From Nansenia antarctica (taxonomy: Eukaryota; Chordata; Actinopteri; Argentiniformes; Microstomatidae), in assembly GCA_963989245.1 (NCBI GenBank), contig OZ022344.1:14630149-14694148 (forward strand): a stretch of DNA of 64,000 bases, written 5' to 3'. Made by a program: the position numbers and the translations under genes. Below, piece after piece: positions 1 to 12,074 of the stretch. The stretch's first letter is position 1. The number at the start of each line of letters is the position of its first letter. A model generated the notes under the pieces. That model saw only the letters and a list, made by a program, of their open reading frames with translations, ran no database searches and was not told the origin of the DNA.

Positions 1-634
1 ATAGCTTAAATAAAATAAAAATTTGAAATGGAAAACAAATATTGTACATAAAAGCCTTTAGAGTTCAAATGTTACGCTGTCTGACATTTAGGCCGATTCA
101 CTGATTCATTTTCACCTCTTTGAAATTTATGTTTTTTTAATTGTCTGAAGCAGGTTCTGCCAGTTGGCTCCACTTATTTGATCTACCCTTGATCTTTCTG
201 TTCTCGAGACAAACACTGACAAAATTTGATTTATTTATTAGATTTCTTTTATTTATATTTGTTTGATTTTCATGTCATGCCAAGCATCCTTTAGGTGCCT
301 CTCAATCAGTCTTGTCAAATCACCAATGAAATTCCAACAGATATAACTAGTTATTTTTGTCATAACTGTTACATGTTTGACATGGCTCAAACGTTATTTA
401 ACAACATTTCTCTTAGGCACTGTAACATTTACAAAGAGTCAAGGATTGCTGTTTTGTTACATCATTTCCTTTTACATTTATATCTACTATTTAAAAAAAC
501 TTTTTTTGTATTACTTTTTGTTATGATCCCCATTGAATTTATCTTCTCAACGAAGTAAATTCTGGGAACATGTGTTGATAACCTGTTATGATCTTTGTGT
601 GTTGGCAATTACCATTCAAACTTGTAAAATAAAG
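1..634 (+). other. Possible 3' UTR end of a gene lying upstream of the window
   Basis: AT-rich sequence without convincing coding potential. An AATAAA hexamer followed by G lies at 628-633, with a GT/T-rich stretch shortly after, as at a vertebrate polyadenylation site. This fits the tail of a plus-strand gene that starts left of the window, but no exon is visible, so it is only a suggestion. Confidence 0.25.
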
Positions 635-2399
635 GGTTTTGACCACCTCGTTGTCTTGTTTTTTATTATTATTTATGAGCCTGTATACATCCATGAAGTC
701 CGAATTATGTTGAAATACCTATTTTATTATCAGTTCATAGGCTGTTGCTAAACCAAGTAGCCTAATCATAGTGTTGGTCATGACAGTCACACGCATGGAA
801 GCTAGCAGCAAACAAATGCATTTCTGAGCACTTGAAATAAAATGAGAATCTTGGAAATAAAATCCTAATCTTGTTCAACGGCAGTGGTTTTCTTTTTTGG
901 GCACGGTTTTAAAGATGCTTTTTTAGTCTAGAACCATGCTTTCTAGGTCCAATAAATCAGCCCAAAATAAGTGTCCTGTAGCATGGCAGGAAGATCATCC
1001 TCAGCTGTTTTCACTGAGCCTATTTCTGCACTCTTTTTCTGAGGTATTGTTTAGGCTGTTGATTATAGAACCTCCCCAGGGAACTGAGGAAAACAATACC
1101 TGCCTGCATCAGTGTGTCATAGGGTGTGCCATGTCTGCATCAGGAAAGCTCTTCAAAATATCCTTTGTGCTGAAATACTAGGCTGAAAATGACAAAAGAT
1201 GATTCATTATATTTGTATAGTGCATTATTGATCATAGATAAGTAATCAAATAAATGCTTTAAGAGGAAGTGTACAATTCAACAATATTTGCTTACTATTG
1301 AAATGTGTACTATTTAGTCACTATTGAACTGCTATGAGAGTTTGATACCAGATTTAACATAGCTCAATAAGTAATGCCTTGTTTTTAGAAACAAATAAAT
1401 GGCCTGAAATGTAATAGTAAGTTGTAAAAGCAGTTGATTCTTTTGTCAAATCAATGATCAGCAGTCCATAAATACAGTTCAGTCAGGAACACTCATGTCT
1501 TAGTTGGACTATTTATTGAATATAAAATGGTTATACAATTAGGTTTGGTATATTTGGAATGCTCCTCTATTTTAAGAGCTGTCTGTCTGGGAGTTATAAA
1601 CAACTACAACACATACATGTACTGCATATTACATCAACCTCCAGATAGTTACATATAGAGCAGAACCAAAGCAGGGTGCTGGCCTGGGGTGGTAGTGGGA
1701 ACAAAAACAATAGTAGCACTCTCATAGCACAATAACGACCAACAGTACCAGCTACTAACAATATTGTAGGCTACAGAGAGGTGTCTAGACTGACCACCTA
1801 CTGTAAATAGGCCACCATATCAACGTGTAACGTGTGGAAGTTGGATGTGTGGAACACATTTTGAAATAAATAATCAGTTCTTATTATTCATGTATAATCA
1901 CTTGTATTGTATTTTCATGTTAATGCTTCTATTAACCATTACGTACTACTTCACAATTACTTACCCCACAAGTTTTGATTGTACTATACCTTGTTCACGG
2001 TAATGATTTAACTAACTGAAACAACAGTTAGAAAGAAAAAAAATGGGCCTTTTCTTGTCTGGTGTGCCCCTTTTGGTATGTACTTACATACATAGGCCTT
2101 TAAATTCCCTAGGGAGCCTAGGCCAAAAATGAAACCCCTCTATGCTCTCCGTTCTTGTGCTCTCCGATCCAGTTGTTGCCATGACAGCCCTTCCGCCTTC
2201 ATCTCCTGTTCTGTGGTTCTTCTCCAGGTGGTTCTAGGTCTTCCTGCCTTGTGAGTTCCATGTTAGAGCCTGCTTTGTGATTTGTGTCTTCTGAGTGTGT
2301 GACCTATCCAGTTCCATTTTCTCCTCCTGATTTGGATTTCTATTATTTCTTGTTTGGTGAGTTCCCACTAGTTGGAATGCAGATATGACTATAACTCAT
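635..2399. other. Intergenic stretch with no recognised gene
   Basis: Short open frames here have no family resemblance and no splice-site-bounded exon could be assembled. Base composition is AT-rich. Nothing further is seen. Confidence 0.5.
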
Positions 2400-2790
2400 G
2401 TGCTCAACCTTGGCCCTTATCTCTAAGGCTCTGGTGCAAGGACAACCACCTCCTTCCAAGAAGGTCTTTGTTGATTACAGGCAGGTGTTTACAATCACCA
2501 TCAACAACTCAGAGGTAGAGACAGTAGACAAATTCAAATATCTAGGGGTAAACATTCATAAAGAATTTGACCAGCCAAATCAAAAGCATTGTAAAGAAGG
2601 CCCTACAGCGATTGTACGGCATCAGGCGTCTAAAGGAATTTGTCTTGAGGCCTCAAATCCTCAAAGACTTCTACGTGGCACCATAGAAACCCTCCGGACG
2701 TGCTGCTTCACCACCTGGTATGGCAGCTGCGGCACTGGGAAGGGTGGTGCGTACTGCCCAGGTACTATCCAACTCCTGTGCAACATCTCT
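2400..2790 (+). mobile_element. Decayed LINE fragment (reverse transcriptase C-terminal region)
   Basis: The translation contains FKYLGVNI followed by residues resembling the fish non-LTR pattern of a lysine-rich segment, a 'TIETLRTCCFTTWYGSC'-type block and the start of a conserved arginine/glutamine motif. This is the usual C-terminal part of the reverse transcriptase of Rex1/L2-like fish LINEs. It is frameshifted and has no intact ends. The clade is not certain. A better preserved fragment of the same kind lies at 57.05-57.7 kb. Confidence 0.6.
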
Positions 2791-2908
2791 TAAATGTATA
2801 TCTTGAGTGTATATGTACAAATTGTTTTGTTACCTTGAATGTATAGAATTTGATGGTTTTATCTCTTTTTAAATATATTTTCGTTTCGTATATTTTGTTA
2901 TTATACTC

Positions 2909-3058
<150 letters not shown>

Positions 3059-3059
3059 T

Positions 3060-3605
3060 AGAAAATGTTCATCTGCCAGAAGTGGAGTAGATATTTTTGT
3101 CACGTGTTTCATGCACAAGGGGAGTACCAGGTGCAGAGGAAGTATTATTTCCTCCTACAGCAATTAATGAGTGCAGGTTCACCCAACACCACCTGTTCCT
3201 TACACTCAAGTGGTATTGTCTATGGAGATTAGAAACCTGTCTGCAGGCAGGGGCCTTGCCTATGATTATAGGCAAAGGTTAAAGCAATTTCATTGCCAGC
3301 TTGATCAGCATGTGCAAATGTCTTAGAATAGGCTGATATTTAGCAAGTGTGCTTAGCAAGGTTGTATGTGTTTTGGTAGCACTTTATTTTACAGTTAACA
3401 CTGGTAGGGGTGGATACTCTGAGTCTGTGCAATACCTATATGAAATGCGGTATCTTGTGGTGCTTTTTTATGAGAGTGGGAATGGATTTTATTTGAAAAT
3501 GCTTATAATCATTTCTGACTGTAGATCTACCGTAAGCATCCAGTTTTCAATGAGCATGCTGCTGCATGGTTATTTGTAGTGGTTGAATATCTTTGGTATG
3601 GCTTT
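3060..3605. other. Spacer with no recognised gene
   Basis: Short frames only; none shows a known domain. It leads into the promoter region of the small gene that follows. Confidence 0.4.
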
Positions 3606-3612
3606 GACGTCG

Positions 3613-3700
3613 TCCAATGAAAATCGTTCAACATGTCACGTTACGTACGACGTTCTGAACGCCATTTTCTGACGTCATGTCCGAAGGACAAGCAAGGTCC
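3613..3700 (+). promoter_or_regulatory. Putative smim4 promoter (CCAAT, CRE, YY1-like sites)
   Basis: A CCAAT box is seen near 3615, a GCCATTTTC (YY1-type, reverse) just before a perfect TGACGTCA cAMP-response element at 3670-3677. These lie about 150 bases before the smim4 start codon. Motif presence is seen; promoter function is inferred from position. Confidence 0.45.
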
Positions 3701-3828
3701 GCTCTATATGAAACAAAATAAGCTTCAGGATTGTCAAGTCAACGCTTCAGTAAACACATAGTTATACAACAGCCTTCGCTTTATCAATATGCAAACGTGC
3801 GTGCTAGCTAAATGAACAGACGACAGAC

Positions 3829-5117
3829 ATGTTTCAGAAAAGCCAAAATATAAAGTACATCCTGAGTCTCGTGCCGGGCAGACGTCGCTTTGGGACATAC
3901 AGGTTTCTACCCGTCTTCTTCTGTATCGGAGGTGTGATGGAGTGGATTATGATCAATGTGCGGATGGGACGGGAGACATTCTGTAAGTATCTGATTATTT
4001 CCGACAGACTTCATCGCAAAAAAACACAACTGTGAACATTTCAAACCTGCAAACTGCGACACTTTAAATGAATGTGCAATATGACAACCCTCGGGTACAT
4101 TGATTGATTGATTGAAAACTTTTAGAATGTTTGCAGAAGTAGGTACATGGAAGTACATATTACATACAAGGTCAAACTAAGAGGATAAAAACCCAAGAAA
4201 GCCACTGGCTTATTTCAATTGGGGTCCTTGATTTTCAATTCATCGTTACATGTAAGACAGACATAAGAAAAGAACTAGTACTATCTACATGATAATACAG
4301 ACAAATAACTATTACTATCTACAAGATAAACGTACATCCATCATGGGAAGAACAATACAACAAAACATAAGGTATGTAAAAAAAAACAATACAACAAAAC
4401 ATAAGGTACATAAGGTTCAGAGATAGGAAATGTTAGAATAGGTATAGCATAACATAGAGTACAGCACAGTGTTTTATTTGTATAGTATAGTATAGTGGAT
4501 AGTGTACATAGCCTTTATTTATGTAAACCAGCTCTTTTCCCTTCTTGTTTTTAGTTTTTTTTTCCTAGCACCAGGGGAGCCCCCCCCCTCCCAAATTTTG
4601 TTGTTTGGTACCTGTACTATATCAATGACAATAAAGACCATTCATTCATTCATTCATTCATTCAAAATCATTAGCTAGCTTTAAACCATACAGCGTTCCA
4701 CTACTGCAGAGCTAATGGTCCATAATGTTTGTAGACTAGCCCCTCTCCTGTGACTAAGATATTGGATCTTCTTCATCTATAATCAGAGAACCGCAGCAGG
4801 ACTGTGATATAATCATATATCCTTGTCACGACACAAAAGCTGGCTAACTCCCTTTAGGCCTACTGTACTTTCTATTCAAATACTTTACAAGAGACATTTG
4901 TAAACAATTGAGAAGCTATATCCTGAATTGAAATGGCCATTGACCCGATCTACCTGTGATAGTCTGTCAGTGTTCTAATGTCTGTGTTGATGTTTACTTC
5001 ATCATCATTTCTTTTTCTACAGATGATGTCTACCGGAGGAAACAATCAGAGAGGGGATACCAGCAGAAGATCGATGATGGATTGATAGTTCTTACTGAGC
5101 CAGCCGCCGCCAAGTGA
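3829..5117 (+). CDS. smim4: Small integral membrane protein 4 / UQCC5, complex III assembly factor
   Basis: Two coding exons, 3829-3982 and 5023-5117, join with clean GT-AG sites (donor gtaagt at 3983, acceptor ag at 5021-5022) into an 82-residue protein. It has a basic N-terminus (VPGRRRFGTYRFLP), one hydrophobic segment (about residues 24-43) with the conserved GG.MEWIMI block, then a charged C-terminal tail with DVYRRK. This matches vertebrate SMIM4 along its length (about 70 residues in human), with a longer C-terminus here. In mammals the protein sits in the mitochondrial inner membrane and helps assemble cytochrome b into respiratory complex III. The start is the first ATG after the CRE-bearing promoter and gives the conserved N-terminus. 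The single intron carries a LINE 3' end. Confidence 0.9.
4028..4668 (+). mobile_element. LINE 3' end (5'-truncated), interrupted, inside the smim4 intron
   Basis: The stretches 4028-4090 and about 4440-4668 match, in the same order, the 3' region of the LINE copy at 57.05-57.7 kb (read on its minus strand). Shared features are the GCAAACTGCGACACTTTAAA block, the 'tagtatagtggatagtgtac' block, a C-rich run and an end in caatgacaataaagac followed by (ATTC)n. About 350 bases of unrelated repeat (starting with (GATT)n near 4100) split this copy. The same tail recurs at 35.53-35.73 kb. Confidence 0.7.
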
Positions 5118-5395
5118 ATGCCTATGGATGGACTACAAGGCACATACTGTACACTTGCATTTGAATGGACTTGATGCAAAACTGGATGGTTTCCAAAAGA
5201 CTGAAAACTTGGAAATACTTTGTGTTCAGTGATTTCTGTACTGCTCTCCTCTTCGCTGTCCTCAGGCTGCTTTAGCCAGTTGGTTTTGATAGAGGGGTAA
5301 CAACTGAGTAACACATTACTCTGTCCTACTGTCAACATTTCCAAGCCTTTAACCTTTTATAAGGTTAAAGAGTAATCATAACAAAATGGCTGTCT

Positions 5396-5401
5396 AATAA
5401 A
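5396..5401 (+). other. Polyadenylation signal of smim4
   Basis: AATAAA followed by G/T-rich sequence, about 280 bases after the smim4 stop codon. Confidence 0.6.
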
Positions 5402-5946
5402 GTTGAGATGACTCAGTGAATGTGTCTTGAGCAGTTTGAATAATTTGAATCAGTTTTAATTAATTATGAAAAACAGCAGATACATGAGATGAAATTATTT
5501 CTTGCAATGTTTTTATACTACTTCAAATATAACTGATACAGAAAATGGATGTGCAAAATCAGATTACACTTTATGTACATTTACTCATCTTAATATATTT
5601 GCATGGTTTAGAGTTGATTATGCAGCGATGTAATGCATATGCAATGTGATATGTGCATATGCAATGTGACGGTGTTGCTGCTAAAACGATAAGTACAAGT
5701 TAAACATCAAAAACAGTAATGTGCATGATTATGACTCATGCAATGGCATACTTCCTCTTTAAGTAAGTATTTGTAACTAATCATGACATTGAGAAAAAAA
5801 CAAATATGTTTTACCCTAACACAGTCATAATTGGGCCCCTTTAAAGGCCCTCCTGTTATACATCATGAATTGACTTGTATATTACATTCATCCCATTACT
5901 TGAACCTGCCACTACGTTGTTGTGGTGCTCTCTGTGTCCCTGTGGA
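5402..5946. other. Gap between convergent smim4 and ogn; ogn 3' UTR expected here
   Basis: AT-rich, no coding signal. Because smim4 (plus) and ogn (minus) converge, the two 3' UTRs share this interval. An ATTAAA on the minus strand near 5450-5460 is a possible ogn polyadenylation signal. Confidence 0.3.
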
Positions 5947-8010
5947 TCAGTGGTATGGTCCAATTGGCAGAGCCCTCAGGCAGATGAAGCTGTTGGGGTG
6001 CTTAGCCAGCATCAGTGGGTTGCCATCCAGTCGCACCTCCTCCATGTTGGCTCTGATGTAGTGTGTGTTGTTGCCTTTGCAGAAGGTCTCGTCCGATACA
6101 GTGGTTATGTTGTTGTTCTGCCAGGGGAGGGCACAAGAAGACTTTAGTTAGAAACGACATGTTTACAATGTTGCTCATTCTTCCTCCTGGAATTTATTTG
6201 ATCTAAACGTCAAGTCTTTGCTTACTGAAACTTAACAAGCATTCAGACTACAAATTGTGGTTGATATATATTTGACAAAAAAAGGGGTTTTGCTGTAATG
6301 TGGTAGTGATGATTGTTAACAGACGTTTAGGTGCACTATGCGAAGACTCTCTGGAAGTTGTGGGATCGCCTCCAGTTCATTGTTCCCAAGGTACAGATAT
6401 GACAGTTTGGAGAGTTTCTGTGATGAGAAATAAGATTTTCACTGATTTCTTTCCCTTTACATTCTAAAGGTTATTTCAGGCCTGCATTTTAGCCTGTAAA
6501 CTTAGTTGAAATTAAATGGACATTTATGGCAACCATTACTCAGACTGTAAAATAATTCAAGGATTTTGGGCTGACTTCCTGGCTTACCTTAAAAGTGCTT
6601 GACTTTACACCCCTGGTTTTCAGACGGTTGTAGTTGGCATTGAACGATGTGAGTTTGGCAGGTAACATGGGCAGTTTCCCCAGTCTGTTCTCTGCCAGTG
6701 TGAGCTCCTCCAGCTCAGTGAGTTTGGAGAAAGCACCGTCCTCTATCTCAGAAATGAGGTTCCCTGTCAGATCGATTCGTTTCAAAGTAGCTGTAAAATA
6801 TTAAAACAATATAGAATCATGTTAATTAAGCAGCAAGAGGTGTAAGAAACTAAAGTGGAAAATATCAGAATTCTGGTCGTTTAAAAATGCCCCTTAAGAC
6901 TTCAAATAGAGGTACGTCATTAACAGCATGCTATTTATGATTCCATGCTATTTTATACTATGAAGAGTCATAAAGTAGTGGATTACCAAGGTCGGCAAAG
7001 TCTTTATTTGTTATTTTGGTGATTTTGTTGTATCGTGCATAGAGATAGGCAGTCTCCTTGGGCAGTGGTGGAACTACTGTCATCTCAGGGGAGACTTCCT
7101 CACAGTACACAGACTTGGTCAGACACACACAGAGGAGGCACGTTGGGAGCTCTGAAAATAATAGATTGTTTCTTTAAATGCATTTCTCCCACAACTTTAA
7201 TCTATGCATCTTTTTTTTTCTTTTTTTTTCTTATGAAGAAAGCAACTCCTACATGTAAGAAAAGTATTTCTCACTCAGTGGATATTTGTTTACAACATTC
7301 ACTAAAGGTAGAAGAAAATGCATATGGTCTTAATAAACAAGAAGTGCTTGATAAATAGCTTTTAAATAAACAATACCACCTTCATCATTAGGACCTGCTG
7401 CCAGACGTTTGTCTGAGTCTCCTGCAGTGTCATAGTCTGGAATGGTCACAACCTCTTTCTGTGGAATTATTAAATAAAGAGAAGGGTTCAGATCACCTCA
7501 CAAGTTAGGAGACACCAGCTGGATCATTACTTTCACACAAACATTTAGTGTCATTAACTGTGTGCTGATAAATATTTTTAAAATAAACGTTGTGTGCACT
7601 GGATCTAAAATTATTGTTACTTGGCACTTGACAAGTGGGACTCAATTGTTTTGCTAAGATGAGAATGTAATGTCAACTTTCATAGGCTGTACTAAACATT
7701 ATGTTGTTCTAAGCATGTGCACTGTAAACCACCTAATTGTATTTCAATTTCTGGTAAGAATATCCATATCTTTAGATCTTTGTATGATCCAAGGAAACAC
7801 TGCACACAATTAAAATAATGTATTAAAATGCTGGTTTTCTGCATCTTTGCTTTACAGAAAATATTCAGGGAGTACTGTAACTGCACCTCAGAAAACTTAT
7901 GGATATTTTACCTTAGGTTTCTTTGCTTCCATGTATCCACTTCTTGCTGCATAAGAGAGCATCCATGGTACCAGAATAATTGTGAAAGCCAAAGTCTTCA
8001 GGTCCATCAT
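5947..8010 (-). CDS. ogn: Osteoglycin (mimecan), class III small leucine-rich proteoglycan
   Basis: Six coding exons on the minus strand (8010-7912, 7458-7380, 7151-6987, 6790-6588, 6417-6325, 6117-5947) join in frame with GT-AG sites into 269 residues (human mimecan has 298). In order: signal peptide (about 1-22), a short acidic stretch, the class III cysteine cluster C-X2-C-X-C-X6-C (Cys64, 67, 69, 76), PPLPKETAYLYARYNKI, several leucine-rich repeats with the FNANYNRLKTRGVK block typical of mimecan, and the C-terminal cysteine pair (Cys226, Cys259) of the 'ear' repeat. An NNT glycosylation site follows Cys226. The protein is secreted into extracellular matrix, where mimecan binds collagen fibrils. 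The related epiphycan and opticin are less likely because AKHPNSFICL..LPIG matches mimecan best. Two ATGs in tandem begin the protein; the first is used. All exons are intact. Confidence 0.92.
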
Positions 8011-8100
8011 TGTGTCTGTGCTGTCTGGAGGAGAGAGAGAGAGAGACAGTGTAGTGTCTACTGGGCTGGGATCTGTGAGCAGAGGGTGGATTTTCCATCC

Positions 8101-8110
8101 AGTATTTAAG
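8101..8110 (-). promoter_or_regulatory. Possible TATA-like box of ogn
   Basis: On the minus strand CTTAAATACT lies about 95 bases before the ogn start codon and before a pyrimidine-rich (CT)n stretch. Weak: the first ogn exon may instead be non-coding and further upstream. Confidence 0.25.
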
Positions 8111-10840
8111 AGAAGTTGCCAGTGGACTATTGAGTGAGACTAGGAAACAAACCTTAACCCAATATTTGCTGTCAAGGCAGCTGTCTCATCTCAACTATGT
8201 GACAGCTTATACCATGGAAATGGGCAGTGGAGGTTATTTCGTACATTTCGTGTCAAACTGTAGCCCATTTACAAAACATCAAAAACAAGATTTAACTGTC
8301 ATGGTATCTAGGGGCCAACATGCTATTTACATTTTTATCACCTGAGAACAACTGAGATTATAAAATGTCAGATGTTGAGTTTGGCTTCTATTTGGTGTTA
8401 GTATACCAGAATTGTTAGAGCAGCACAGACACCTGCATTCGTATGAAAGCCCTGCATTAAGAAAAGGTTCACTTTAAACGAATAGAAGACCTTTGTCCCT
8501 TTTGGATGGACTGACAACACCCTTGTGTGTGTCAGGAAACGATGGAAAAAGTTTATGGAAAAAAAAGTTGGCTTTTAAAAATGAAAACTATTTATCTGGG
8601 AAAATACTAACTGGTGTGGACAGAGTGGAGAGAATGGGAAATTAAAAGCAAAGAGCAGTGGGATATGATTACTGGAATTTTGGACAGAACTCTTTTGCAT
8701 GAAGTGATTATAAAAACTAATGCCAAAGCAAGCAATGAACAAGGGGAAATTCTTCTTACTAAGACCTCCTTTTTAAAGTTGAAAACACCACTTTATTCCA
8801 GTTCAATCCTCTGGTAACTTGTGATTTTGTTTTTCAAACTCTCCAGGTCATCTTTTAATCCTTTTTACTGACTGTTGATTTCTCTGTACAGCAGGTACCC
8901 CTTACCCCTATTTCAGGTAAACATGTTTATTTTGGAGGATGTTCAGCGATAATATGAGGGCAGCCAACATGGAGATGAATGCATAGCTTTATAGTATTAT
9001 AATGATATATGTTAACAAATGGTTAGCCTAACAAATTGAGAAAGTTGTGTTCAGAATAACACATTGTAAATAAGAAGTTGTAAATAAGAAACGGTACATC
9101 TTCTTTCAGTATTTCCAAATGAAAAACATTCCTCGTCCTGAGAACTTTAACAGTTTTCTTCCTAGTCCAATTTAACTGAGTGCACTTCATTTTCCTTGTG
9201 AAGATACGCAGGGTCCACTTCTGGCTGCCTCTCTTGTTTCCATGCCTCAATTTTCCATATGGAATGAGTTAAGTGAGATATTATAAAATACTGTTAAAAT
9301 GCATTTATAGGACTGTGTTTACCACCCATGTTGTACAGCTATCATTAGTCCCTCATTAATTCATCAAACTATATTCATCATATTCTCAACTTGTTACTGA
9401 AATATGTACAGTATTTGAAGGAGATGCACAGTACTGTATGTACATTGTGTTTGAAAAATAATTGTATTGGTATATACAGTAGATATAGTAGCTGCTCTTA
9501 CTATCTGTTATTTTTTATGTAATCAATGACAGACATTTTCCATAATGTATTCTCCATTCATTCGCTGCTCAGAACCTTGGCCTCCATGTGTTAAAGGATA
9601 TGATTTGATTACTTAAACAGAGGGAGTTGTGCTTTCACTGAAGTCTGCTTTATATATATAAAGAAGGTTTCAGGGGAGTCTTCGTAAAGATCTGGTACAC
9701 AGGACAATTTGTTCTTATAAGTTGAAATGTGCTGACATTTTAGGAGTGTCTGTCACATTTAAAAAACAAACCAAAAATAATGTAGAAATGGTTCATTGCT
9801 GTAATAACAAATCATTAATACTTTCAACCAAATATTAGATGTTTGTCTGGTTTGTCAATGATAATTGGAGACTTGTAATTCCAAGCCCCAAACCCTGTGA
9901 CGGCTTTCATCCTGACCAATTACTCTGTCTTACTTCACTCTAGTGGAGAGAGTGCAGTACCGACTGCCAAGAACAGGTCGTTTCAATTACATTCATTGAC
10001 ATTATATATTAGCTTGTGCAACTACTTAATAATCATTTTGAAATGATGAAGTAGCATCACTCCCTAGAGACTAGTCATTGCTTCTATTTTCCCTCTGGAA
10101 CATGCTGTAAGAATAATGTAAACTCTGGCTATTTGTGTGGAACAATCTTTCCTTATGGCACTGCTCGCCTGTTTTTCATGAAGGGACTGTAAGTCAGCAT
10201 GTCTAATAGAATCCACTAATACTCAAGGGAGCCAGCCTGTGGTGTCCTCTGCAGCTCAGTGTCTTAAAACCAAACCTCACATTCACAGACACATTTTCTT
10301 GTTGTTGCTACATTTGTCAGTTTTTAATAAAAGAGGAAATTGTTGCTTATTAGTTTGCTTCTACAGATGTTTTTTTTTCCAGACACTCTAACTCTTACAG
10401 ATGGGAACAATTGTGTCACGGTCTGAAAAGGTCCGCATGTCAGCAATTCTCATGTCGCGCAAATGACCAAAAAGCCGACTTGATATAACAAACAACAGGA
10501 TCACTAAATTATAATATTATTGTCATTGATCGCCAATGACACTATATCATAGTTTGCCTAACTGGCCATCGGATTTGGGCAATACGGTTTTCTTATTTTA
10601 TCGGATTAAAGTAGCAAAGACCAGAAATTTGCATTGACCCAAAAAGGGGCGTGGACATGACGGGAGGACAAAGTACCCGGATGCGTTGCTCTGACAAGCG
10701 TTATGGTTTAGCTGTGGGTTAACGCCCGCTCAATGACCACAACCAAGCTACTAACATTAAAATTACTATAGTTAACAAACAACTATTGTCCCGCCGAACT
10801 ACGGAAATATGCCAATTAACATGTAAACGGAATATTCCAG
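8111..10840. other. Gene-free spacer between divergent ogn and the BTG gene
   Basis: About 2.7 kb without an exon or recognisable element. Short frames (for example near 8.6-8.8 kb plus and 9.0-9.25 kb minus) have no family resemblance and no splice context. ogn points left and the BTG gene right, so regulatory DNA for both may lie here. Confidence 0.45.
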
Positions 10841-10848
10841 TTGCTACA

Positions 10849-10985
10849 GCGCATGCGCTGCACTGCATCACCATAGAGAAATAAGCTTTGTGACGTCATT
10901 TACGCATCATTTGATGATTGGCAGATGTGGCTTTGTGACACCAAAGAATCTTTACCAGCAAAGAGAGGGTTATATTATATACACC
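10849..10985 (+). promoter_or_regulatory. BTG-family gene promoter: NRF1-type palindrome, CRE and TATA-like box
   Basis: GCGCATGCGC, the NRF1-type palindrome, lies at 10849-10858. A perfect TGACGTCA lies at 10891-10898, and an AT-rich TATATTATATA-type stretch at about 10971-10981. The start codon follows at 11159. Mammalian BTG2 is an immediate-early gene, and a CRE plus TATA layout would suit stimulus-dependent transcription; that part is inference. Confidence 0.5.
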
Positions 10986-11158
10986 TAACAGTACATTCAT
11001 TATCTGATTGAATTCGGTGAGTTACTGTGGCTCCTGTTTTACAGCTACAATCTACTTTTTACAACTGGAAAAAAGAGGCCAACTGGTTGTCGTTGATATT
11101 TAGGATAAAGAGCCAACTCCCTCGTTTTGCCATTCAAGTTAGTACCTTGGTTTTAAAA

Positions 11159-11801
11159 ATGAAAACTGAAGTCGCAACAGCTGCCAGCTTTGTTACCAGA
11201 TTTCTAAGAGCAACTGGACAGCTGTCTGAAGACCAACTGAAACACTTCAGCCATTCCCTGGAGGAAGCTTTAGGAGGTGTGTAAAGAGTAAATCAAAAGC
11301 AAACCAATGTTTATGGAATAACAGTATGTAGCTCATCCTTCCTCCCAATAAAACACAAACAAACCCAAGTTGTATCTGATATTACATGATCATGTGGAGA
11401 GTTTATTTCAGAATGCATTTAGTTTGGGTCTAAGGTTTTAATCTCCCTTTCCATCTCTTACAGCACACTGCCGACACCACTGGTTCCCCCAGGCTCCATG
11501 CAGAGGCTCGGGATACAGGTGCATCAGGATCAACCAAATCAACAAAATGGACCCCTTGATTGGCAAAGCAGCTTGCGCCATCGGACTCTCTCAAGAACAG
11601 CTGTTCTCCCTACTGCCCAGTGAACTGACCATGTGGATTGATCCGTATGAGGTGTCATATCGGATAGGAGAAGATGGATCCACCTGCGTCCTCTACTCCT
11701 CTGGTGCCCAACAATGCAAACCTGTCAGACAATATGGCCGGCTAGCTGCAAGGAAGAACTTCAAATCAGAAAATCAAGTCCCTCCAAAGCATATAACATG
11801 A
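11159..11801 (+). CDS. BTG/Tob-family antiproliferative protein (BTG1/BTG2-like)
   Basis: Two coding exons, 11159-11276 and 11464-11801, join to 151 residues. The N-terminus (MKTEVATAASFVTRFLR) and box A (HHWFPQAPCRGSGYRCIRIN) are followed by KMDPLIGKAA and box B (LPSELTMWIDPYEVSYRIGE), which ends in CVLY. Together these form the BTG domain that binds the CNOT7/CAF1 deadenylase and slows proliferation. The ATG at 11159 is chosen because it gives the family N-terminus; the open frame continues upstream but has no earlier ATG that fits. Between box A and KMDPL there are extra residues (QIN) relative to mammalian BTG1/2 (INHKMDP). The C-terminus is lineage-specific. The orthologue cannot be fixed from sequence alone, so no symbol is given. 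The intron lies where BTG1/BTG2 have theirs. Confidence 0.88.
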
Positions 11802-12068
11802 TAAGAGTCTGATAAGTCATGATAAGTGCAGAGCTTTCCCTAAGCAGATCTGTATCAGTTTTGCCCCACCCCACCCTTTGCGATGTAATTATTATAACAT
11901 TAAAGATGTCATTATTACTGCCTAAACCCAACTTATTTGTTACTGTCATAGATGAGCTTTACATGTTTTGTCATGTGTTCCGTCATGAGGTCTGTAAATG
12001 ATGTGCTGCTCTGAAACAACGTTTTACAGATTTATATTACTACAAGGCATGTAGTAACTTGCATTAGT

Positions 12069-12074
12069 AATAAA
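12069..12074 (+). other. Polyadenylation signal of the BTG-family gene
   Basis: AATAAA about 270 bases after the stop codon, in AT-rich sequence. Confidence 0.5.

Noticed and set aside
8614..9250. Small proteins between ogn and the BTG gene
   Set aside because: No splice context, no family resemblance, composition like surrounding AT-rich DNA.
11027..11158. N-terminal extension of the BTG protein
   Set aside because: The frame is open upstream but starts from GTG; the family N-terminus begins at the ATG at 11159.
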